Source: CAYMRB01 sp964392615
Lineage (GTDB): Bacteria; Planctomycetota; UBA8108
Reading direction: 5' to 3'
Length of the DNA stretch: 5,043 nt
Assembly (NCBI GenBank): GCA_964392615.1
Contig: CAYMRB010000589.1
Span: forward strand, 1 to 5,043
Part shown: positions 1 through 5,043 of the stretch, piece after piece
Position numbering within the stretch: position 1 is the stretch's first letter
How the letters are laid out: every line of letters begins with the position of its first letter
The notes under the pieces: generated by a model
Database searches by the model: none
Seen by the model: only the letters and a program-made list of their open reading frames with translations
What the model was told of the DNA's origin: nothing
Translations under genes and position numbers: made by a program

Positions 1-824
1 CCGTGGGTTTCTCGGGTGATAGGGCCGTCGTCGTGTCGGGGGGCGCGGACGGTGCTCTTCGCGTATGGAACGTGGAGGTCGGCAACGAGATGGCGGCCTT
101 CGCCAATCGCGCGCCCGTGCGCGCGGTCGCCGTCCATCCGGACGGGAGCTTTCTCGCGGCCGCGGGTGGCCAAAGCCTCTCCGATTGGCGCGTCGCCGCG
201 ACCGAGGAGCTCCGGACGATTTCCGGCCACGGGGGTTTCGTGCACAGCGTCGCGTTCTCGCCAGCCGGCCGTCTCGCGGCATCGGCCGGACAGGACGGAA
301 CCGTGCGTTTGTGGAACCTCACCAGCGGCGAGCTCGTGCGGTCGATCACGGCGCACGATTCGACGGTCCACTGCGTGGACTTCAGCCCGGACGGAAGCCT
401 GCTCGCGTCGGGCAGCCACGACAGGACGATCAGGGTCTGGAACGTCCGCGATGGTACCGAGGTGTGCCGGCTGCAAGGACACGTCGAGGGCGTGTCTTGC
501 GTCGCCTTCTCGAGCAGCGGCAAGGAGCTCTTCTCCGGAAGCTCCGATCGCACGATCCGCCGGTGGACGGTTCCCGGCGCCGGACAGCTCGCGGTTTGGA
601 ACGAGCACCCAGGGTGGGTCTGTGGGCTAGGGCTGACCGCGGGGGATTCTCGGCTGCTCTCGCTGGATCACGGCGGGACGCTGATCGTTCGAGGTCTACC
701 GGAAGGTCGTATCCTCCGGCGGCGCCAGGTCGACCCACCGGTATTCGCGCTCGCCGTTTCCGAAGACGGCCCATGCGCCGTCACGGCAAACCCGCGCCGG
801 AGCGCACTCCTTATCGAGCCCTAG
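1..824 (+). CDS. WD40 repeat (beta-propeller) protein, C-terminal part, 5' end outside window
   Basis: WD40 repeats fold into a propeller that serves as a protein-binding platform; the partner is unknown. The first full codon is at base 3, the frame is open to the left edge and the stop is TAG at 822-824, leaving 273 visible residues. The GTG at base 3 falls inside a blade, so it is not a start. About seven blades of roughly 40 residues are visible, starting near residues 1 (partial), 37, 78, 120, 162, 203 and 245. Blades 3 to 5 are the clearest, with 'VAFSPAG' and 'VDFSPDG' strands, GH or AH turns near 76, 118 and 160, and the W of 'VRLWN', 'IRVWN' and 'IRRWT' at 104, 146 and 188. Blade 2 is degenerate ('SDWRV'), and blades 6 and 7 lack the Trp. 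No membrane segment follows. The missing N-terminus may carry more blades or, as often seen in planctomycetes and myxobacteria, a Ser/Thr kinase domain; this is inference. The family call is firm and the role unknown. Confidence 0.9.
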   Translation, partial: VGFSGDRAVVVSGGADGALRVWNVEVGNEMAAFANRAPVRAVAVHPDGSFLAAAGGQSLSDWRVAATEELRTISGHGGFVHSVAFSPAGRLAASAGQDGTVRLWNLTSGELVRSITAHDSTVHCVDFSPDGSLLASGSHDRTIRVWNVRDGTEVCRLQGHVEGVSCVAFSSSGKELFSGSSDRTIRRWTVPGAGQLAVWNEHPGWVCGLGLTAGDSRLLSLDHGGTLIVRGLPEGRILRRRQVDPPVFALAVSEDGPCAVTANPRRSALLIEP

Positions 825-839
825 CCCCAGCGCTAGCGC

Positions 840-863
840 CAAGCAGTCTCAGCGGACTGCTTG
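840..863 (+). terminator. Perfect 9-bp hairpin downstream of the WD40 gene; possible terminator without a T-tract
   Basis: The arms CAAGCAGTC (840-848) and GACTGCTTG (855-863) are exact reverse complements around the 6-base loop TCAGCG. The hairpin starts 15 bases after the WD40 stop codon, where a terminator would be expected. However, 'CAGCTCTCG' follows it rather than a run of T, so it is not a standard rho-independent terminator. It could be a U-less terminator, a transcript-stabilising 3' end, a partial attenuator before the kinase gene, or an operator. It is preceded directly by the 10-base palindrome GCGCTAGCGC (830-839). The structure is seen directly; the function is a guess. Confidence 0.35.
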
Positions 864-965
864 CAGCTCTCGACGGGCAGCGAGGGGCGTCGGCGGCGGG
901 TCTTCGCGGGACTCCCGCACAGGTTCCGGCGTCGGCGAGACGATACAGAGAGCGTACGGGGCGTG

Positions 966-972
966 GGAAGGA
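966..972 (+). promoter_or_regulatory. Ribosome binding site deciding the sensor-kinase start
   Basis: GGAAGGA lies 11 bases before the ATG at 984, a slightly long but workable spacing, and contains the AAGGA core that pairs with the 16S rRNA tail. It supports ATG 984 over two earlier in-frame candidates. TTG 861 sits in the arm of the hairpin at 840-863, and GTG 963 has no Shine-Dalgarno sequence before it. The FHA domain's first beta strand also begins immediately after ATG 984, while the residues upstream are Arg-rich and domain-free. No convincing -35/-10 promoter was recognised in 825-965. Confidence 0.6.
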
Positions 973-983
973 TTAGCACCGGA

Positions 984-3011
984 ATGCTCATTCTCGACAT
1001 TTACCGCGACTCCGAATGCCTTGCCGGGGGCGTCCCTGTCGTGTCTCGCATGACGCTGGGGCGCGACTTCGCCAATTCGGTCGTCGTGAACGACGGCAGC
1101 GTCTCGCGGCTTCACGTCACGATCGAGCTCTGGCCGACCGACGGCAGCGAAGAGGTGATCTTCCGCGACGAGGGAAGCACCAACGGCACGTTCGTCAACG
1201 GCAAGCGGATCGAGCGGCAGGTGGTACGGCCCGGGGACGAGATCTGGGTCGGCTCGTGTCGCGTGCAGCTGCGAACCGCCAAGGGGTCGCTCCCACCCGA
1301 GGTCAGGGACGACGCCGGCAGCCAGACCGTGATCTTCAGCGGCAATCCGTTCGCTGGCCTCGGTCCGTCCGTGAATCGCCTGGAGGCGCTTCACGAGCTC
1401 GCGCTCCTCCTGCCGTCCTTGGATCACGATCACCTTCTCGACGCGGCCGCTCGAACGGTGCGCGACTGCATCGATTTCGACGCCTACTGCACGGTGATGT
1501 CGACGCGGAATGGCCCGGTACTCCGCAACGCGTGGAATCGTGACGGCGCTTGTCCAACGGCGCAAATCGAGGTCAGCCGTACGCTGATCGAAACGTGCCT
1601 CGAGTCTGGCGAGCCGATCATCTCGGAGCACATCGCCACGGACGAGCGCTTCTGTCGTGCGGGCAGCACAGTGATCAATCGGATCTCGACCGCCATCTGC
1701 GCGCCGCTGCTCGGCGGCGGGCAGACGCTCGGCGTGCTGTACTGCAGCTCGCGCGCGCCGGGGGTGAGCTACTCGCGCGACGATCTGCAGTTCCTTGTTC
1801 TCGTAGCGTGCGATGTCGCGGTGGCGACACGTCACGAGCAATCGCTGACTCGAGCCGCAATCGAGGCGGGCAAGCTCGAGGCGATTCTCGAGAGCCTGCA
1901 GGAGAGCGTGATCGTCTGCGATGCGAATTTCCGCATCCTGTCCGTCAACTCGAGCGCCGTGAACTTCTTCGGGCCTTCGTCGCAGGTCGGCAAGCGACTC
2001 GACAGAGCCCTGTCGGACACCGGCTGTGAGCACGATTTCGATCCTCGCACGATCACGGTTCGCAGTGCGTTCGACATCGAGAAGAGGATCGACGAGCCTC
2101 TGTCCTACAAGCAGGACGGGACGGTGAGTCTCCAGGCCACGGTCAGCTCGGTCAGTGGTCTCGAAGAGGGCGGTTGGCGGCACATCGTCTGCGTGCGCGA
2201 CGTCACGCGCATACGGAGGAGTCAGGCGCGCCAGTCTCAGCTGACCAACCAGCTGGCTCACAAGCTGCGCACGCCACTGACGGTGATCACCGGAGCGAAC
2301 TCCTGGCTCGGGGAAAACGTGAGCGACGACATCGACGCGGAGTGCCGCTCGATGCTCGACATGGCGAAGCACAGCAGTCACGAGATGTGCGCTCTGATCG
2401 ACCGGTTCGTCCAGTTCAGCGAGCACAGCGCACCCTGCGGGGTCGGCGAGCACTTCGAGGTCGTCCCGCTGGGCGACGTCTTTCAACGCCTCGTGGAGTC
2501 GACCGCCGTGGCCGTCGAGCACGCGAAGTTGCAGGTCATCTTCGACAGCTCGTGTAGCGAGAGTCAGCTGGCGATCGACGCTCCGCGCCTCGTGCTGTGC
2601 TTCACCCAGTTCGTCGAGAACGCGGCGAAGTTCGCGGGCGGCGGCGCGACGCTGACGGTGGGGGCCGAGCTGAACGACGAGCAGCTCACCGTGTCGTTCA
2701 CGGACAACGGCCCGGGCATCCCGCCACACGAGATCGAGTCGGTCTTCGAGATGTTCTATCAGATCGATATCGAGAACACCGGAGAGATACCGGGCGTCGG
2801 CCTCGGCCTGTGGTGGGCGCGCGAGGTCGTGCAGCAGCACGGCGGCGACGTGCGGGCGACGAGCCCCGCGGTCGGCGGGCGTGGCGTGCGGTTCGACATC
2901 GCTCTGCCTCGCGATCTCGTCGTCGACACGGACAACATCGGCCGAGAGACGCAGCTGGTCGGCGGCATGGGCGCCGCCGATCTCGACGCTGAACGCATGC
3001 GGAGCTGCTAG
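984..3011 (+). CDS. Cytoplasmic hybrid-sensor-domain histidine kinase, FHA-GAF-PAS-HisKA-HATPase
   Basis: This is a 675-residue two-component sensor kinase expected to autophosphorylate on His and pass the phosphate to a response regulator. The FHA domain (about 1-98) has 'LGRD' at 25-28, 'SRLH' at 41-44 and 'GSTNGTFVNG' at 64-73, the hallmark phosphothreonine-binding loops. A GAF domain spans about 130-285 and a PAS domain about 298-412 ('VCDANFRILSVNSSAVNFFG'). HisKA (about 413-485) carries the H-box 'AHKLRTPL' with His426. The HATPase domain (about 495-643) has the N-box 'QFVENAAKF' (Asn546), G1 'DNGPGIP' (574-580), F-box 'VFEMFY' and G2 'GVGLGL' (604-609). About 32 residues follow, ending in Cys675. 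There is no signal peptide or membrane helix, so it should sense something inside the cell or a phosphoprotein. Oddities are Lys427, where the family has Glu or Asp, and 19 cysteines, eight of them in the GAF domain. No receiver domain or response regulator gene is adjacent, so it looks like an orphan. It lies 159 bases after the WD40 gene on the same strand. ATP-binding motifs are intact, so nucleotide binding is likely; the ligand is unknown. Confidence 0.93.
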   Translation: MLILDIYRDSECLAGGVPVVSRMTLGRDFANSVVVNDGSVSRLHVTIELWPTDGSEEVIFRDEGSTNGTFVNGKRIERQVVRPGDEIWVGSCRVQLRTAKGSLPPEVRDDAGSQTVIFSGNPFAGLGPSVNRLEALHELALLLPSLDHDHLLDAAARTVRDCIDFDAYCTVMSTRNGPVLRNAWNRDGACPTAQIEVSRTLIETCLESGEPIISEHIATDERFCRAGSTVINRISTAICAPLLGGGQTLGVLYCSSRAPGVSYSRDDLQFLVLVACDVAVATRHEQSLTRAAIEAGKLEAILESLQESVIVCDANFRILSVNSSAVNFFGPSSQVGKRLDRALSDTGCEHDFDPRTITVRSAFDIEKRIDEPLSYKQDGTVSLQATVSSVSGLEEGGWRHIVCVRDVTRIRRSQARQSQLTNQLAHKLRTPLTVITGANSWLGENVSDDIDAECRSMLDMAKHSSHEMCALIDRFVQFSEHSAPCGVGEHFEVVPLGDVFQRLVESTAVAVEHAKLQVIFDSSCSESQLAIDAPRLVLCFTQFVENAAKFAGGGATLTVGAELNDEQLTVSFTDNGPGIPPHEIESVFEMFYQIDIENTGEIPGVGLGLWWAREVVQQHGGDVRATSPAVGGRGVRFDIALPRDLVVDTDNIGRETQLVGGMGAADLDAERMRSC

Positions 3012-3018
3012 CCGCCGC

Positions 3019-5043
3019 TCAGCGCTCGTGGCCCGTTCGTGCCTCGATCCGTCCCTCCGCTGCCGTCCGCGGGCGGACCTTCGGTGAGCTGACCGCTTCG
3101 GTCGAACCGGTCGCCTGTCGGTACGGCTCGACGGCCTTCTCGATGCGCTCGGCGACGCTCGCCACGTCGAGGCCGCATTCCTCGAGCAGCTCGCGGCGCG
3201 AACCGAACGTGATGAAGCGGTCGGGCACGCCGAGGCGCACCACCTGCTCGTAGCGGATGCCGGCGTCGGCCAGCTCCTCGAGCACCGCGCTGCCGAAGCC
3301 GCCCATCAAGCCGTGCTCTTCGAGCGTCACCAACGTGTGGTGGGTCGCCGCGAATCGCTCCAGCACGTCGCGGTCCAGCGGCTTCGCGAAGCGCGCGTTG
3401 ACAACCGTCGGACGGATGCCGGACGCCTCGAGCTGATCGCACGCCTGCCACGCCGTCTCGACCATCGAGCCGTACGCGAACAGCACGACGTCTTCGCCCT
3501 CGCGCAGCACTTCGGCGCGGCCGATCTCGAGCGTCGGCTCGCGGCTGGCGGGCAGGTCCGGTACCGTCGCCTTCGGGTAGCGGATCGCGACCGGCGCCGT
3601 CGTCTGATCGACCGCCAGCGCCAGCATGCGCACGAGCTCCTCGCCGTCGCGCGGCGCCATGAGGATCGCGTTCGGCACCGCGCGCATGCACGCGATGTCG
3701 AGCAGGCCGTGGTGCGTCCAACCGTCCTCGCCCGTGAGGCCGGCGCGGTCGAGACAGAAGACGACCGAGTTCTCCTGGATGCAGACGTCGTGGACGAACT
3801 GATCGTACGCGCGCTGGAAGAACGTCGAGTAGACCGCGTAGATCGGCCGCATGCCGCCGTACGCGAGACCCGACGCCAGACCGCCACCGTGCTGCTCGCA
3901 GATGCCGACATCGAAGAACCGATCGGGGAACTCGCGGCTGAAATCGACGAGGCCCGTGCCGTCCGGCATGCCCGCCGTGATCGCGCAGACGCGGCGATCC
4001 TTGCGCGCCGCCGCGACGATCGCTTCCTGGAAGACCTTCGAGTAGCCCGGACGCTTCGGTGCAGCTTGTGCTCCCTTGCCGTTCGTGCTCTCCGCATTCG
4101 GCTTCTCGGCGCGCGGTTCTTCCGTGCGCTTCGGCAGCGGCGCGCAGGCCTCGAGGAAGCCCTTCGAGGCGTGATACTTGATCGGCTCCGCCTCGGCCGC
4201 GTCGAAGCCGCGCCCCTTCGTCGTGGCGACGTGCAACAGCACCGGCTCGCGAACGTCGCGCAGATCCTCGAAGAGTCGGATGAGCCCGGCGAGGTCGTGT
4301 CCGTCGACCGGTCCGTAGTAGCTGTAGCCGAGCTCCTGGAAGATGACGCCGGGTACGAGGCTGTGACGCAGCTTGTCGTGCACCTCGTGCAGCACCTCCT
4401 CGACGCGCTTGCCCAGGAGCGGGATGCGCGACAGGATCGCGTGCAGGTCGCGCTTGAACTCCTGGTACGCGTGCTTCGTGCGTACGCGAGTCAGGTACTT
4501 CGACAGCGCGCCGACCGCCTTGTTGATCGACATGTCGTTGTCGTTCAACACGACCATCAGGTTGCGACGGTTCTCGCCGCCGTGGTTCAGCGCCTCGAAC
4601 GTCATGCCGCTGGCGGCGGCCGAGTCGCCGACGACGGCGATCGACTTCGCATCGCGCCCGAGGATGCCATCGGCCGAGGCGACACCGAGCGCGAGCGAAC
4701 ACGCGGTGCCGGCGTGGCCGGTATCGAAGAGGTCGAAGATGCTCTCCTGATGGTTCGTGAAGCCGCAGATGCCGCCGTAGGTGCGAATCGTATCGAAGCG
4801 GTCCCGGCGCCCGGTGACGAGCTTGTGCGGATAGGCCTGGTGGCTCGTATCCCACACGAGGCGATCGCGCGGCACGTCGAACACGCGATGCAGCGCGAGC
4901 GTCAGCTCGACCGTGCCGAGGTTCGAGCCGAGATGCCCGCCGTTGCGGTCGACGACCTCGACGATGCGGGAACGGATTTCTCCGGCCAGCGTCTCGAGCT
5001 CCTCGAGCGTGAGATTGCGGAGATCGTGGGGGTGATTGACGCG
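3019..5043 (-). CDS. dxs: 1-deoxy-D-xylulose-5-phosphate synthase, N-terminal end cut by the window edge
   Basis: Dxs condenses pyruvate with glyceraldehyde 3-phosphate to give DXP and CO2, using thiamine diphosphate and Mg2+. This is the entry step of the MEP isoprenoid pathway and also feeds thiamine and pyridoxal synthesis; the enzyme is a cytosolic dimer. Here 674 residues are visible, numbered from the right edge; the frame is open there and the stop is TGA at 3021-3019. The edge residues 'RVNHPHDLR' match a segment normally near the start of Dxs, so probably only a few to about 20 codons are missing. Dxs-specific motifs include 'GGHLGSNLG' (His37), 'HQAYPHK' (68-74), 'YGPVDGHD' (243-250), 'YHASKGF' (His291), 'EQH' (Glu383), 'YSTFFQRAYDQ', 'DRAGLTGEDGWTHHG' (Arg433, Asp440, His444) and 'IRYPKA' (Arg488). 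The Mg2+/cofactor site reads 'GDS' (139-141) then 'NDN' (167-169); the usual motif is GDG. The transketolase C-terminal domain is about 508-633. A Lys/Pro/Ala/Glu-rich linker (301-333) joins domains I and II, and a tail of about 34 residues extends past the usual C-terminus. Catalytic residues are otherwise intact, so the gene is probably functional. Confidence 0.97.
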   Translation of the reverse strand, partial: RVNHPHDLRNLTLEELETLAGEIRSRIVEVVDRNGGHLGSNLGTVELTLALHRVFDVPRDRLVWDTSHQAYPHKLVTGRRDRFDTIRTYGGICGFTNHQESIFDLFDTGHAGTACSLALGVASADGILGRDAKSIAVVGDSAAASGMTFEALNHGGENRRNLMVVLNDNDMSINKAVGALSKYLTRVRTKHAYQEFKRDLHAILSRIPLLGKRVEEVLHEVHDKLRHSLVPGVIFQELGYSYYGPVDGHDLAGLIRLFEDLRDVREPVLLHVATTKGRGFDAAEAEPIKYHASKGFLEACAPLPKRTEEPRAEKPNAESTNGKGAQAAPKRPGYSKVFQEAIVAAARKDRRVCAITAGMPDGTGLVDFSREFPDRFFDVGICEQHGGGLASGLAYGGMRPIYAVYSTFFQRAYDQFVHDVCIQENSVVFCLDRAGLTGEDGWTHHGLLDIACMRAVPNAILMAPRDGEELVRMLALAVDQTTAPVAIRYPKATVPDLPASREPTLEIGRAEVLREGEDVVLFAYGSMVETAWQACDQLEASGIRPTVVNARFAKPLDRDVLERFAATHHTLVTLEEHGLMGGFGSAVLEELADAGIRYEQVVRLGVPDRFITFGSRRELLEECGLDVASVAERIEKAVEPYRQATGSTEAVSSPKVRPRTAAEGRIEARTGHER

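Noticed and set aside
78..606. Internal tandem repeats in the WD40 gene as a DNA-level repeat array
   Set aside because: The blades are similar in protein sequence, but their DNA is clearly diverged, so this is an old protein repeat and not a recent tandem duplication.
65..976. A 303-residue plus-strand frame over the WD40 gene and the gap
   Set aside because: It is an Arg-rich shadow frame without WD40 or other recognisable motifs, and its end in the gap reflects only a lack of stop codons in GC-rich DNA.
861..983. An N-terminal extension of the sensor kinase from TTG 861
   Set aside because: The TTG lies in the hairpin arm with no ribosome binding site. The extra 41 residues are Arg-rich and outside any domain, and ATG 984 has GGAAGGA upstream and starts right at the FHA domain.
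849..2840. A 663-residue open frame on the minus strand, fully antisense to the sensor kinase
   Set aside because: It is a shadow of a high-GC gene. Its translation is Arg/Asp/His/Leu-rich without domain motifs, whereas the plus strand encodes clear FHA, GAF, PAS, HisKA and HATPase motifs.
3091..3103. A GACCG-CTT-CGGTC hairpin as terminator for the sensor kinase
   Set aside because: The stem is only 5 bp with a 3-base loop, lies inside the dxs coding sequence and has no T-run after it; such stems are expected by chance at this GC content.
3008..4855. A 615-residue minus-strand open frame overlapping dxs in another frame
   Set aside because: Its composition is dominated by Arg, Ala and Gly with no family motif, while the dxs frame carries every expected motif on the same bases.
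3181..5010. Many CTCGAG and CCTCGAGC words across dxs that look like a dispersed repeat
   Set aside because: They arise from Leu-Glu codon pairs (ctc gag) and GC-rich codon choice; there is no regular spacing or extended flanking similarity.

Overview
The window is GC-rich, with G or C at most third codon positions. It holds three genes and is almost entirely coding. The layout is: the 3' part of a WD40 beta-propeller gene (plus strand, 1-824); a 159-base gap containing a strong hairpin; a complete soluble sensor histidine kinase gene (plus strand, 984-3011); and most of a dxs gene for 1-deoxy-D-xylulose-5-phosphate synthase (minus strand, 3019 to the right edge). The kinase and dxs genes converge, with 7 bases between their stop codons.

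The organism is a bacterium that uses the MEP (non-mevalonate) isoprenoid route. High GC together with WD40 propellers and FHA-containing multi-domain kinases fits Planctomycetota, Myxococcota, Acidobacteriota or a similar lineage with many signalling proteins. The sequence does not settle which. No tRNA, rRNA, CRISPR array, insertion sequence or phage gene was seen.

The WD40 fragment has about seven recognisable blades and reads in from the left edge, so its N-terminal part is missing. In these lineages such propellers are often fused behind a Ser/Thr protein kinase. That would suit the next gene, whose FHA domain is a phosphothreonine reader, but the link is inference. The sensor kinase reads FHA-GAF-PAS-HisKA-HATPase, has no membrane segment and has no response regulator beside it, so it looks like an orphan cytoplasmic kinase. 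Two details stand out: lysine replaces the acidic residue right after the phospho-accepting histidine, and cysteines are unusually frequent, with eight in the GAF domain.

The dxs gene is a housekeeping gene with essentially all known catalytic residues. It has a GDS in place of the usual GDG thiamine-diphosphate motif, a low-complexity inter-domain linker and a C-terminal tail. It appears functionally unrelated to the two signalling genes. I found no convincing new biological system here. The best leads are the variant, cysteine-rich FHA histidine kinase and its possible tie to the upstream WD40 protein.
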